A stretch of 64,000 nucleotides of DNA from Polyangiaceae bacterium (GCA_016712345.1 JADJRH010000001.1:310001-374000), one strand, 5' to 3'. Positions 43,575 to 53,160 are shown, counted from the first letter of the stretch. Notes: a model not told the origin generated them from the letters alone. Numbers and translations: made by a program.

Positions 43575-43743
43575 GGGCTACCTCCGAGGGAAGAGGCGCT
43601 AGGTGCTCCACTCGGACGCGATTGTCAACCACTGCGGTTTAACGCGTTGCACCATCGTGCAAATCGGCTGGAAATCAGCCCCCGCTTATAAAGTGTGTAC
43701 ACAAACAAGAGACGGACGACAGCAGCGGGGCGGAAGGGATGCG

Positions 43744-44802
43744 CTAGTTGCAGTTGATACCGCAGAGCGTACCCACCTCGCCCACGCAGATGCCGTCCCA
43801 ATCGGTATTGCAACAATAAGGGTCGGCTTCACAAATCGCATCGACACAGGGATTGCAACCGATTTGAAGAGGCGTGTCATTGGGGCCGTTTTGACACGGG
43901 CTATGGGCACAATTGCATTCTGTATTGCAGCTCGCCGTCATTGTGGCCTGATTCACGCAATCGGTCGTCCAATTGTTTGTGCAACACGACGGCATTGCCG
44001 CACAAACGTCTTTAATGCACGCATATTCGCCGCAGATCTGCTTCGCTTTGGCAGTGCACTCCGCCGACCAAACAGGCGGCTCGGGGTTACAGCAGTTATC
44101 GGTATCACCGTCAATGACAGCGCACACCTCGGAAATGCAGGGGTCATAACAATCGGTTGTATTGAGAGGCTCGGCATTGTCAGAACCGAAACAGACCGTA
44201 TGCGGACAAGTTGGAGTTGGTGGACAACTGCCGCAGTCAGACAGGCATTGACCACAACTCTCAGCCACACACTGACCATCGCCGCAACAGGCATTGTTGC
44301 AAAGCTCATTGGCGAGCCCAATACATTGCCCATCCCATTTGTCAGTGCAGCAATTGTTGTTTTGATTGCAAACCAGCGTCACACAGGGATCGCAGCCGCT
44401 TTCAAGCGGAGTGTCGGACCACTGGCAAATGCCGTGGGCGCAGGCAACACCTCCGCAATCAACGAAGCAGTTTCCGGCGTTTTCACCGGGATCGCACTGA
44501 TTGTTGCCACACATCGGCATCATTGTTGTGCCGGTGCTTGTGGTTGTTGTCGTCGTGGTCGTTGTTGTTGTCGTCGTGGAGCTGGAGGTGGAAGACGATG
44601 TTTGGGTGGTTGCACCGCTGCCCGTGCCTCCTTGACCGGATCCGCCCGAAACCGAGCCGGCGGAGCCTCCCTCGGTGGTTTGGCCGCCGCTTGTATCGGT
44701 AAAGACGTTTCCCAAATCCACCGAACACCCTGCAGCAAAAGCCCCAATCAAGGTTACCCAGAACAATTGTTTTGAAGCGCGGCGACAGAAGACAACGGCC
44801 AT
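43744..44802 (-). CDS. Cys-rich lipoprotein with Thr linker and repeats
   Basis: A 352-residue lipoprotein (lipobox AAGC at about Cys25) with a Gly/Ser linker and a run of Thr/Ser (about 60-90) coded by repetitive GTTGTTGTC DNA. The mature part has several ~45-residue Cys-rich modules of the type PLxxGCDPCVxxVC ... CCxxxWDGxC; three to four copies are readable (LESGCDPCVTLVC, NTTDCYDPCISEVC, LQIGCNPCVDAIC). It begins with a CGNNQCDPGENAGNC unit seen in other Myxococcota surface proteins. Likely disulfide-bonded and surface exposed. Start 44802 rather than 44880 places the signal peptide at the N-terminus. It diverges from the GH5-like gene. Confidence 0.75.
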   Translation of the reverse strand: MAVVFCRRASKQLFWVTLIGAFAAGCSVDLGNVFTDTSGGQTTEGGSAGSVSGGSGQGGTGSGATTQTSSSTSSSTTTTTTTTTTTTTSTGTTMMPMCGNNQCDPGENAGNCFVDCGGVACAHGICQWSDTPLESGCDPCVTLVCNQNNNCCTDKWDGQCIGLANELCNNACCGDGQCVAESCGQCLSDCGSCPPTPTCPHTVCFGSDNAEPLNTTDCYDPCISEVCAVIDGDTDNCCNPEPPVWSAECTAKAKQICGEYACIKDVCAAMPSCCTNNWTTDCVNQATMTASCNTECNCAHSPCQNGPNDTPLQIGCNPCVDAICEADPYCCNTDWDGICVGEVGTLCGINCN

Positions 44803-44821
44803 GACATCGTAGGGTACAACG

Positions 44822-46285
44822 ATGGCGGTGCGCCGGGAACGAGGCTTCTTATCAAAACGCGTTTGGGGGCTATTTTGCACAGCGCTTTTGGCCTCCGATG
44901 TTCACTGCACACCCCATGGTGAACCCGTCGCGGGCGCAAAAACCGCTTCATCTCAGACCGGTGAGGCGCAGCTGGAGCGAGATTTTCAGGAGAGGCCTCT
45001 CAGCCAACCTGCGTGTCCCGAAATCATCGATCCGGCCATTTGGCCCCGCGCCGAAGAGGGAGAAAAAGGCCTCGCAGCGGCAGTGCCGGGCTCGACGGGA
45101 GCGATTGGACATCTTGAACAAAGGATGATCGGCAAAGGAGCGGTCAAACTACGCTTTTTTGGAACACACGTGTTTGATCTGCTCGACAAACTCCACAACG
45201 AAGCGGAGCCGAAAGAGCAGAGTCAACGCGAAATGATCTGCCACATTCTCAATCGCGTTGCCGAACGAAAGGCCCCTGTCATTCGCATTTGGGGCACTCT
45301 CAAACGCACCGGCACAACCGATGAAATTGAAAAGGCGCGCACTCTCTTGGCACTTTTGTTAGACGAAAATGCCCGCCGAACAAGGCCATTTCGCTTCATT
45401 GTCACGTTGCAAAATCACCAGGCGGGGTACGGTCATCCAAGCCCCGAAGTGCCTTTGGACGATCAAACCAAACAGGGGTTTTCAGCCAAAGACATGTATC
45501 TCAATGAGAGTTGGAAAAAGCCAAACATTGGTCAACTCGCGGACCGTATTCAGCAATATTCCGAAACCGGCATATTCACCTCTTCCCCCTATATTCTCGC
45601 GTGGGAACTTGTGAATGAACTCGATCTTTTTCGCGTGATTCCGGGCGGCTCACTTGCCCATGCTGCCGCCGAAAAAGTGGCTTCTTCGTTTGTGATCCCC
45701 GCCGCAGAACAAATGGCCGCAGCGTTTAAACAACCGATTGTGATTGCTGATATTCGTGCCTCGCTTGATCCCGCGGAAAACTATCTCCAATGGTCCGGTC
45801 GATTGATTGACCAACTTTCACCCGCGGCCCGAAAAAGGCTCATCTGGACATCTCATGTGTACACAGAAAAGTCGACAGGCGCGCTGTCCGGCACCGCAAG
45901 CCCCAACGCAGTCGACAAAGCCACTCTCAAGCTCAATCGCGATTTGCGCATTGCCGCTCGCTTTCAAACACCTTTTTTGCTCGGTGAAATCGGCGAACAC
46001 GTACGCGACTCAAACCCGGTATTTTGCGGCGAAACGGGTGTACACAATCTCTCAGCATCGTTTCAATCGGTTCTTTTTCCAAGTCCCGATCCCGCTGGCC
46101 GTGCGGTGATTGAAAACGCCCTTTTCTGGGGCGAAGGCCACTGCAACCTGCCGGTCGACAACGCCGGAAGTCGACGTGTACACATTGGGGTCGGCGGCGA
46201 CTCGGCGGATCTCGGTCAATCCGAAACAGACGCACTGCGAGCGATTCTCGCTCTTCGCGAACATCGGCGTTTCGTCGCCCAATGA
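44822..46285 (+). CDS. GH5-like secreted glycoside hydrolase
   Basis: A 487-residue protein of the (beta/alpha)8 clan-A glycosidase type. The acid/base Glu266 is in AWELVNEL, the nucleophile Glu389 in FLLGEIGE, and HVYTEK between them is the expected strand. These match family GH5/cellulase-like enzymes; mannanase or glucanase activity cannot be separated. N-terminal 30 residues are basic then hydrophobic and end in SDVHC, a weak lipobox, so export is likely. It shares an intergenic region of 19 bp with the Cys-rich lipoprotein on the other strand. Three GTGTACAC palindromes lie inside it (45857, 46038, 46176). Confidence 0.75.
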   Translation: MAVRRERGFLSKRVWGLFCTALLASDVHCTPHGEPVAGAKTASSQTGEAQLERDFQERPLSQPACPEIIDPAIWPRAEEGEKGLAAAVPGSTGAIGHLEQRMIGKGAVKLRFFGTHVFDLLDKLHNEAEPKEQSQREMICHILNRVAERKAPVIRIWGTLKRTGTTDEIEKARTLLALLLDENARRTRPFRFIVTLQNHQAGYGHPSPEVPLDDQTKQGFSAKDMYLNESWKKPNIGQLADRIQQYSETGIFTSSPYILAWELVNELDLFRVIPGGSLAHAAAEKVASSFVIPAAEQMAAAFKQPIVIADIRASLDPAENYLQWSGRLIDQLSPAARKRLIWTSHVYTEKSTGALSGTASPNAVDKATLKLNRDLRIAARFQTPFLLGEIGEHVRDSNPVFCGETGVHNLSASFQSVLFPSPDPAGRAVIENALFWGEGHCNLPVDNAGSRRVHIGVGGDSADLGQSETDALRAILALREHRRFVAQ

Positions 46286-46309
46286 GTTGTACACAAGCTC
46301 CGTGCTACC

Positions 46310-47947
46310 GTGCGTTTCGTGGTGCGGCGCGCAGGCATTCGTGGCTGGTTTTTCGGGCTGCCGCTCGTGTCGTTGGGCCCCGTTCTGGTGGTGGTGATCG
46401 CCGTTGTGGCGGCCGTCGCGATCGCGCTCATCGGTGTCTCGCAGCTCGCTACAACAAGCGATCTTGCGGCATCGGAGCGCGCGAGTGTTCTTGCTTCCGC
46501 CCTCGCGGCGCGCCTTCGATCCACGGCCCAAGAAGGCCGCATTGAAGTGCTCGATCGCGCCGCTCGCCGCAGCGCAGCCGAGCTTCTGTTGGTGGATCAA
46601 ACTGGGCAGATCGTTGTCAACGAGAGCTTTGGATCTCCGTCGCGCGACGAAGTGGTCCGAATGTTAATTGAAGGTCACGGTGAAACGCGCACCGCGCTCG
46701 GCCGAGTTCAATACGCGGCCGAACCTTTGAAACCGCCTCTTTCGCACCTTTCGGTAATCGCGTTTGTGGCTTCTCCAAGCCCGCCTCTCGGGTCGGTTCG
46801 ATTGGCCAATGCGGTGCTTGCGCTCACCCTGCTGCTGCTCGCACTCGCGGTGGCTGTCACGCTCACATTCACTCGAACAGCGCGGCACGATGTCGATTAC
46901 GTCAGGCAGCGCATTGAAGAAATGGCACGCGCCACAGACGTTGGCGGGCCCGCGCGCGGGTCGATTGTTCAGAAAGTTCCAATTCGGTCGCTCGATCAAG
47001 TGGGTGTACTCACCGCCGCTTTTAACGCTCTGGGCGCGCGATTTGCCGAGGCGGAGGCGCGTTACGTTGCCGATCTTTCGCAGGCGAGTCTGCTCGACAA
47101 AGAACGCACTCAGTTCCTGGCTGGCCTGTCGCATGAGTTGCGTACACCGCTCAACGCCATCCTCGGTTTTTCGCACATTCTTGAGAGTGAAGTGGACGGT
47201 CCACTTTCGGAAGAAGCGCGTGAACACCTCGCCATTGTGCGCACAAGCGGCGAACACCTGCGCATGTTGATCAATGACATTTTGGATCTTTCGGCGCTCG
47301 AAAACGGCAAATTGGAGCTTTCAATTGCGCCTGTTGAAGTGCGCCACCTCGCCGAACAGGTGATGCGCGAGGCAACCGCCGCGGCACGAAATAAGCCTCT
47401 TGAACTTTCGGTCTCCGGCGACGCCGGTGTGTACGCATTCGCCGATCGCCTTCGATTAAGGCAGATTTTGACAAATCTCGTATCAAACGCCGTCAAGTTT
47501 ACCGAGCGTGGGAGCGTGGCAATTCGCATTGAAGCGCACCGCCAAAAGGTGGCTATCAGTGTGATCGACACCGGACCGGGCGTGTCGAAAGAAGACCAGG
47601 CGGCGATCTTTGAAGTGTACCGTCAAGGGTCCGACGCGCGACGACGACGCGGCGGCGCGGGGCTCGGCCTCGCAATCACGCGCCGTTTGGTAGAAATGCA
47701 CAGCGGCACAATCGCGCTCTACAGTGAAGTGGGCCACGGCTCCACGTTCGTTGTGAACATTCCGCGCGCCGAGGGCGTGGAAACAGGCGATCGCGTGAGC
47801 ACTGAAACACAGCGGCCGAGTTTCTTCTCTGTCACCGATGTTCGCGAACGCGCGCGCTACGCGCCGATGCCTGAAGTGCGTTTGCCTCCGCCGCCCAAAG
47901 CTCCCAAATCGGAGGGGCCTGAAGACTCCGGGGAGTCGAACGCATGA
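46310..47947 (+). CDS. Membrane histidine kinase with HAMP
   Basis: A 545-residue sensor kinase. Two membrane helices (about 15-42 and 165-190) flank an extracellular part of about 120 residues; a HAMP-like linker (about 190-250) follows. The H-box LSHELRTPLNAILG has His275; the ATPase domain has an intact N-box (LTNLVSNAVKFTE), G1 (DTGPGVS) and G2 (RGGAGLGLAITRR). The C-terminal 70 residues are Pro-rich. It overlaps the next kinase gene by ATGA, and no response regulator is adjacent. GTG start, 24 bp after the GH5-like gene with TTGTACACAA between. Confidence 0.88.
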   Translation: MRFVVRRAGIRGWFFGLPLVSLGPVLVVVIAVVAAVAIALIGVSQLATTSDLAASERASVLASALAARLRSTAQEGRIEVLDRAARRSAAELLLVDQTGQIVVNESFGSPSRDEVVRMLIEGHGETRTALGRVQYAAEPLKPPLSHLSVIAFVASPSPPLGSVRLANAVLALTLLLLALAVAVTLTFTRTARHDVDYVRQRIEEMARATDVGGPARGSIVQKVPIRSLDQVGVLTAAFNALGARFAEAEARYVADLSQASLLDKERTQFLAGLSHELRTPLNAILGFSHILESEVDGPLSEEAREHLAIVRTSGEHLRMLINDILDLSALENGKLELSIAPVEVRHLAEQVMREATAAARNKPLELSVSGDAGVYAFADRLRLRQILTNLVSNAVKFTERGSVAIRIEAHRQKVAISVIDTGPGVSKEDQAAIFEVYRQGSDARRRRGGAGLGLAITRRLVEMHSGTIALYSEVGHGSTFVVNIPRAEGVETGDRVSTETQRPSFFSVTDVRERARYAPMPEVRLPPPPKAPKSEGPEDSGESNA

Positions 47948-49854
47948 TCGGCTCGACGACGCATTACACAACGCGCGTCATGGGTACGCAGATCGCAAGC
48001 TGCGCCGCCGCGTTTGGAGCCACGGCGCTGCTCGCTCCGTTATCGCTTCTCTTTGATATTGGAGTGTGGTCGAGCGTTGTCATCGCGCTTGCAGAAGTGG
48101 CAGTGATTGCCGTTGTTGTTTCAAGCGCCGTCACCGCGCTGCGCCTTCGATCGCACAGGTACGCATTACGCGCGCTCGCCTTTCAGTCAGAATCCATTGA
48201 CGCGACCGATCTTCGCGCCCTCGACGCTCTTCCGGCGAGCACAACTCTCACTTTTTTCTTTGTGAGCGCGATCTCCTCGCTGCTTATTTTTACGCCTGCG
48301 GTGAGGCCTTCGGTGCTCGACGACGGTCGAACCGCGAGCCTTGTTGTTTTGGCAATCACGCTCCTCAGCGCGATCTCAATTCCTCATTACGTGCTTGTTC
48401 GAAGAGCAACTCTCAAGCTTGTTGAACTGTCACCTATTGAAACAACAACTCTGCTTCTTGAAGATAGAAACATTAAAATTGCACCGCGCATTCGCCGAAG
48501 AATCTTATTGAGTATTGCGGCGCCGGTTGGGTTTGTGGGCGCCGGTGCGGTGTTATTGGCCCACGCACACCTTCGAACTTTTCTCGAAGAAAGTCGCAAA
48601 ACAACGGCCATTGTGCTCGCTCGCGCGGTGCTCGACAGTCCGGCCGATTCGCTCGGAGAAAAGGCCGATCAAGATGCGGTGGCCGCGGCCCGCAAACTTG
48701 GATTTTCAACAACGGTTGTTCGCGACACGCGCCCCGACCTGAATCTCGCGCACAAAGCCGGAGTATCCATGGTGGTTGCGGAGGGTGGTAAACTTGTTGC
48801 GAGTGTCCCCCTTGATGAAAGCCGCGCAACCGTGGCTTTTTATGCCGATCTACCCGCCGACACGCTCGTGCCCGGTGTTGTCGCCGCGGCGCTCGCAACG
48901 CTCCTTGCCGCCGCCGTGGGGCTGTTCCTCGGTCGTGAATTGGCCAATGACGTGGATCGCGCCGCCGCTCGCATTCGCGTTCTCGCGGGGGAGCAAAAAC
49001 TCCCAATGCCCGGCAAAGGCGCAATGCTTCCCGGGGGTCCGCCCCGTTTTGATGTGATTATGCGGCTCGAAGAAGCTATTGAAATGCTCACGGAGCGCTT
49101 TCATGTATTCGCCGCCGCGCAGGAAAAAGCGCTCACATCGCGCGAAACGGCGCAGCGTCTTCGAGGCCTTTTATTCGCCAGCGTAAGCCACGATCTCAAA
49201 AGCCCACTCAATGCCATATTGGGCTTTGCAGATCTCTTAACCAATGAAGACCTCACTCCGGGCCAGGTGGAGAGCTTAACGCTTATTCGCACACGGGGCC
49301 GCGAGCTATTGGGGCTGATTGAAACCATCTTGGATGCCGCGCGCGTTGAAGCCGGTCAACTCAAGCTTGCGCCCAAACCCCTTGGCACCGATTGGATGGT
49401 TTTCGAAGCGGTTAAAAAGGCAGGCGACCTCATTGGTGAACCGTTGGCCGAGCCCATCATTGAGTTGGAGCCGGGATTGCCGGGTGTTGTTATTGATCCA
49501 ACGCACGGCACGCGGGCCGTTGCTGTGATCATTGCACACGCACTTCGAACCGCGTCGCAAACCGAAACCACAAGAAAGGTGCGTATTGAAGCGTCGGCGA
49601 TTGATAACGCTCACGTCGCAATTGACATTCAATACGCATCCGTTGACGGGGCCGCCGAAATGGGTGTGCTCGTGGGTACACCTGTAATGGCCCGCGCCCG
49701 CGGAATTATATTGGGCCTTTCTCTTTCACGTCGCGTCATCGAGCTGCACAAGGGCATTGTTCGCGTGAGTACACTTGACGACGGACGCGCGATTTGCCGA
49801 GTAGAACTTCCGGCCGCACCGTCGGGAACTCCCAGTGCCAGACCCTCTGAATAA
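47944..49854 (+). CDS. Histidine-kinase-like protein with degraded ATPase domain
   Basis: A 636-residue membrane protein with several N-terminal helices (about 15-150), a further pair around 180-315 and a linker. The H-box VSHDLKSPLNAILG keeps His416. In the ATPase domain the N-box Asn is lost (IIAHALRTAS) and the G1 motif DxGxG is replaced (IDIQYASVDGA); a G2-like GIILGLSLSRR remains. The protein may be phosphorylated by its partner kinase, with which it is translationally coupled (ATGA overlap), or act as an allosteric pseudokinase. Contains about 8 hydrophobic segments in all. Confidence 0.8.
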   Translation: MIGSTTHYTTRVMGTQIASCAAAFGATALLAPLSLLFDIGVWSSVVIALAEVAVIAVVVSSAVTALRLRSHRYALRALAFQSESIDATDLRALDALPASTTLTFFFVSAISSLLIFTPAVRPSVLDDGRTASLVVLAITLLSAISIPHYVLVRRATLKLVELSPIETTTLLLEDRNIKIAPRIRRRILLSIAAPVGFVGAGAVLLAHAHLRTFLEESRKTTAIVLARAVLDSPADSLGEKADQDAVAAARKLGFSTTVVRDTRPDLNLAHKAGVSMVVAEGGKLVASVPLDESRATVAFYADLPADTLVPGVVAAALATLLAAAVGLFLGRELANDVDRAAARIRVLAGEQKLPMPGKGAMLPGGPPRFDVIMRLEEAIEMLTERFHVFAAAQEKALTSRETAQRLRGLLFASVSHDLKSPLNAILGFADLLTNEDLTPGQVESLTLIRTRGRELLGLIETILDAARVEAGQLKLAPKPLGTDWMVFEAVKKAGDLIGEPLAEPIIELEPGLPGVVIDPTHGTRAVAVIIAHALRTASQTETTRKVRIEASAIDNAHVAIDIQYASVDGAAEMGVLVGTPVMARARGIILGLSLSRRVIELHKGIVRVSTLDDGRAICRVELPAAPSGTPSARPSE

Positions 49855-50020
49855 GAACGCGATCCCGATCATTCGTCTGCCAATGCTCGAATTGTGGAGA
49901 GAGAAACCAATACCGACAGCCGCGCCCTGAGAGAGAAGTTGACTCATGAAATCCGAGGGATCCTGGCATTTAACAGCCCGCGTGAACGGGACGAGCCAAC
50001 GTCGCAACAGACAGGGCGTT

Positions 50021-50797
50021 ATGCGAGTTGGATCCATTGTGACTGTCCTTGCCGCCTTGACCGGTGCCGCTGGATGTCAAAGCCGCGCGGCGGTCCCGGA
50101 AGCGCCCGGAGCCACAGCGATCCTGTTGTCCAATCAAGTGAATGGCCCGTGCCAGCTCACTTGGGCCAACGCAAACGTCGACGGGCGCAGCCTGGAGCGA
50201 ACCACCATTGCTCCCCCCGGTGCACCTCCCGCATCGCTTGAAAGGCCTGTGTTGGCGCCTGGACAGCACGTGATCACTCTGACCGCCGCCGCATCCTGTG
50301 AGGGTAAAGACCAAGGCGCGGTTCTAACCTTTTCGCAGCCTGTGTACATGCGCAATCAGGGTGGAGCTATTACCATTCAGATCTCGGGCAATCAAAACAC
50401 ACCTTCAGGGCTGGAAGCCAAGTTGACAATTGAAGGCGGTGAGCTTCTCAACCCACGCGCCGACGGGGGTGAACTCAACTGTCGCGGCCGCATGCCCATG
50501 GACTCCGCCATTTGTAGAACAGAAGCGGCACTCGGCCGCGCCCGCTCTCAGCGCGACCTTGTACTTACCCTTTGTTTGTCTGAAAAACTTCGTGAAATGC
50601 GTGTGATTGCAGACACAACGCAAGGCCAAAAAACAGAAGCGACAGACCTCGCTCTTGCAGGTCAACAAGACAGCGCCGTTGCCAGAGTTCTAGTCCTCGC
50701 GCGCGAAGCAGAATCGTGCATTGGCTTAGAAATGATGGGCCGCGAAGGCAGTCATGTGGAGCGCACACCGGTAAACGCACTCAACGCATTCAAGTAA
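50021..50797 (+). CDS. Lipoprotein of unknown function
   Basis: A 258-residue lipoprotein: signal with lipobox TGAAGC (Cys19). The mature part reads as a beta-rich domain in the first half (VLAPGQHVITLTAAASCEGKDQGAV, ANVDGRSLERTTI, similar in layout to PEGA-type sandwich strands) and a helical second half (SAICRTEAALGRARSQRDLVLTLCLSEKLREMRV) with several Cys. ATG 50021 is chosen because it begins the signal peptide; the frame is open from 49946. It is followed by the YqjD-like gene with 62 bp between. No known function. Confidence 0.65.
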   Translation: MRVGSIVTVLAALTGAAGCQSRAAVPEAPGATAILLSNQVNGPCQLTWANANVDGRSLERTTIAPPGAPPASLERPVLAPGQHVITLTAAASCEGKDQGAVLTFSQPVYMRNQGGAITIQISGNQNTPSGLEAKLTIEGGELLNPRADGGELNCRGRMPMDSAICRTEAALGRARSQRDLVLTLCLSEKLREMRVIADTTQGQKTEATDLALAGQQDSAVARVLVLAREAESCIGLEMMGREGSHVERTPVNALNAFK

Positions 50798-50859
50798 CGC
50801 GTCAAGTTTCTCGACATTTCTGCCAGCCGTATGCGATCATCGCCGTATCGGAGATTATC

Positions 50860-51198
50860 GTGGAAACGGCTTCAGAACAGCTTGCAGACAATGCCCCCGC
50901 AAGTGGGGCTGACAAAGAGCCGGCGGATAAGGCCCCCGAGCCTGAAAAACCGGCAACGCAAACCAAGCCCAAAGAAAGCCGAGGTCGGTCCACTCTCGAC
51001 AGTCAGGTGGAAGATCTGTACGCCATGGTTCGGCGGTTAGAATCGTTTGCCACCGATGAAGCAAAACGTGTTTCGGGCAAACTTCTACCCCAGGTGGAGT
51101 CAAAAGCCCGAGACAACATCTGGGTAAGTCTCCTGATCGCGCTGGGCCTCGGTTTGATTTTAGGGGTATGGCTCACCGGAGGCCGCCGCCGTGACTGA
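50860..51198 (+). CDS. YqjD/ElaB-like (DUF883-type) small membrane protein
   Basis: A 112-residue protein with an Ala/Pro/Glu/Lys-rich N-terminus, a helical segment (QVEDLYAMVRRLESFATDEAKRV) and one C-terminal membrane helix followed by a basic RRR tail (VSLLIALGLGLILGVWL). This is the layout of YqjD/ElaB, C-tail-anchored proteins reported to bind ribosomes at the membrane in stationary phase in E. coli. The GTG start is fixed by the GGAG at 50850-50853 six bases upstream; the longer frame upstream has no such signal. It overlaps the next gene by 8 bp (51191-51198). Confidence 0.7.
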   Translation: METASEQLADNAPASGADKEPADKAPEPEKPATQTKPKESRGRSTLDSQVEDLYAMVRRLESFATDEAKRVSGKLLPQVESKARDNIWVSLLIALGLGLILGVWLTGGRRRD

Positions 51199-51586
51199 GC
51201 AATCTGCGGAAGGTAAGGCGGCAGTGGGCGAACCTTCGATATTGATGCGAGCGTTTCGAGCTTTTGAATTGCTGTTTTCAGTGCACGCCAAACTCGCCGC
51301 TCGCGAAGCCGGGTCTGATTTTCGCCGCGTGGTGACGGCAATTGTCACAATTGTTGTGGCGGCAATTTTTATTACTTTTGCCCTGATTTTAGCGCACGGC
51401 GCAGCAATTTTGATAATTCATCAACGTTATCAAATGAGCTATCCTCTTGCCACCCTTACCATTGCCGGTGCCGATGCGCTGGTAGCTCTTTTTCTCAGCC
51501 TTACCGCGCGCTCCAAGCTTTCCCAACCTGTACTGCCTGAAACGCGCGCCATGGTAAAAAAGGCCGCCACCGTTCTCCGAGGTTAA
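51191..51586 (+). CDS. YqjE-like phage holin-family membrane protein
   Basis: A 131-residue protein with two membrane helices (VTAIVTIVVAAIFITFALIL and YPLATLTIAGADALVALFLSL) preceded by an amphipathic helix (FRAFELLFSVHAKLAARE). This matches the YqjE/holin-X-like group that sits next to yqjD in many proteobacteria. GTG start inside the 3' end of the YqjD-like gene. The pair yqjD-yqjE is a strong contextual match. It converges with the radical SAM gene; their last 4 bp overlap. Confidence 0.75.
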   Translation: MTEQSAEGKAAVGEPSILMRAFRAFELLFSVHAKLAAREAGSDFRRVVTAIVTIVVAAIFITFALILAHGAAILIIHQRYQMSYPLATLTIAGADALVALFLSLTARSKLSQPVLPETRAMVKKAATVLRG

Positions 51587-53016
51587 CCTACCACCGGCAA
51601 TACGCGCCGTTGGTCCTTGGCGTCGGGCCTACTTCGAATGGTTTCCAAACGCGAATCGACAACGTCAATAGGGAGCGGTGCATCGGGCGGCGGACTGTCG
51701 TCCACGATTTGTACTCCCGACCTGAATCGCTGCTGACCACCGGCTATCTTGATATGTGCAAGCCGGTTTTGCATGATGTTGAGAGGCAAAAACCCGAGCG
51801 TTTGAATCCAACTTGACTGGCGAGTGACCTTCCACCGCTTGAGAATATTGGGCACAGAATAAAAGCTCGTCCACGCGCGCACCCACCCCTCGCGAAGCTT
51901 TTCACGGCTCATAAGTTTCGGAACGAAATATGGAGAGCCCGCGTCGTGATCCCGACGGAGCCACCACCGCTCATCTGTAAGGCGCCGCTCATTGCGAAGC
52001 CGTGTATAAAGCGCGGTGCCGGGGTAAGGTGTTAAGATTGCGTAGAGCGCCATTGTGAGCTGCATGTTGACGCCAAACTCCACCGTTCGGTCAAACACCT
52101 CCGAGTCGTCTGTATCAAACCCAAAAACGAAACTCCCCCACGTGGAGATGCCGTGCTCATGGAGCATCTGCATCACTTCTTTGTATTGAGAAGGTTTATT
52201 CTGACGCTTGCCGGTGTATTTTACGGTTTCTTCGTCAACGCTTTCAAAGCCGATAAAAAGAGCTTTGCAACCGCTCTCCGCCATGAGCTTTACGTTTTCA
52301 ATGCGCTTCACCGCCGCAAGTGAACATTGACCAATCCAATGTTTTTGGAGCGGGATCATTTTTGTAAAAAGCTCTTTTGAATACGCCCTGTGGATCATCA
52401 CGTTGTCGTCGGCAAACAAGATGAGTTTGCCAAGTGTACGCAGCTCGGCGAGCACTTCGTCCGCCGGACGAAACCGCATTGTCACGCCGTTTTGAGTGGA
52501 TACCGAACAAAACTCGCACGGGTAGGGGCACCCCCGCATGGTTTGAACCACCTGAAACGGAATGTACTTTTTTGAACGAAAAATATCCCGCCGAGGCTTT
52601 GGCCTACCCGCCAGGTCAGGCAGCGCGCCTTTATAAATAGGTTTGAGTTGTTTTGCTTTGAAGTCGCGCAGCACTTCAGGCCACAGATCCTCAGCCTCGC
52701 TCAATACCACCGCATCGGCGTGTTGAAGCGCTTCATCGGGGCAGGCCGTGGGGTGAATGCCGCCCAGCACCACGCGTTTCCCTTTTCGCCGATACGCGTC
52801 GGCGATGTCATACGCTCGACGCGCGGTTTTCGAGTCAACGCTGATCCCCACCAAGTCAACGTCTTTCACGTCGCGCTCAATGTTGAACGGCTGAACTACG
52901 TCGTCGGAATAGATCACCTCATCTTCGGGCGGCGTGAGCGACGCCAAAATTCCAAGCCCGAGGCGCGGCAAATAAGCGGAGTCTTCACTGGCAGTGGCAA
53001 TCAGCTCGATTTGCAT
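51583..53016 (-). CDS. B12-binding radical SAM enzyme
   Basis: A 477-residue enzyme. N-terminal cobalamin-binding Rossmann domain (about 1-125; LGGIHPTACPDEALQ is a base-off-type loop) then a radical SAM domain with the [4Fe-4S] cysteines Cys163-x3-Cys167-x2-Cys170 in GCPYPCEFC, and a C-terminal part resembling DUF4070. This build occurs in hopanoid enzymes (HpnJ/HpnP) and in other tailoring methyltransferases or cyclases; no hopanoid genes are near, so the substrate is open. Start ATG 53016 has no Shine-Dalgarno that I can see. Confidence 0.85.
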   Translation of the reverse strand: MQIELIATASEDSAYLPRLGLGILASLTPPEDEVIYSDDVVQPFNIERDVKDVDLVGISVDSKTARRAYDIADAYRRKGKRVVLGGIHPTACPDEALQHADAVVLSEAEDLWPEVLRDFKAKQLKPIYKGALPDLAGRPKPRRDIFRSKKYIPFQVVQTMRGCPYPCEFCSVSTQNGVTMRFRPADEVLAELRTLGKLILFADDNVMIHRAYSKELFTKMIPLQKHWIGQCSLAAVKRIENVKLMAESGCKALFIGFESVDEETVKYTGKRQNKPSQYKEVMQMLHEHGISTWGSFVFGFDTDDSEVFDRTVEFGVNMQLTMALYAILTPYPGTALYTRLRNERRLTDERWWLRRDHDAGSPYFVPKLMSREKLREGWVRAWTSFYSVPNILKRWKVTRQSSWIQTLGFLPLNIMQNRLAHIKIAGGQQRFRSGVQIVDDSPPPDAPLPIDVVDSRLETIRSRPDAKDQRRVLPVVG

Positions 53017-53079
53017 GAGGCGGGTAGATTACGCGGAAGCGTCGCAAAGCGGAAACAGCAAAGTGCAACCGGGCACAGC

Positions 53080-53160
53080 TTCGGCGCGAGAACGCGGCGT
53101 CATCGACAAGTTTGTCGGCGACGCTGCGATGGTCTCGGCTCGGCGACGTTCTGCGGCCTG
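53080..53160 (+). pseudogene. Relic of a class III adenylate cyclase
   Basis: In the 151-bp gap between the radical SAM and ABC1-kinase genes, the plus strand reads RGVIDKFVGDAAMV at about 53095-53136, almost the signature of the cyclase metal/GDA loop (GGxIDKFIGDAxMA). After it the frame turns into Arg/Cys-rich sequence with no further cyclase motif, and upstream no cyclase start is seen. It is best read as a short remnant of a lost cyclase gene; chance similarity cannot be excluded over 14 residues. Confidence 0.35.

Noticed and set aside
43603..44775. 390-codon open frame on the plus strand opposite the Cys-rich lipoprotein gene
   Set aside because: It lies opposite the Thr-run and Cys modules of a gene with a clear lipoprotein signal; its composition (Thr/Ala/His/Cys-rich) mirrors the other strand.
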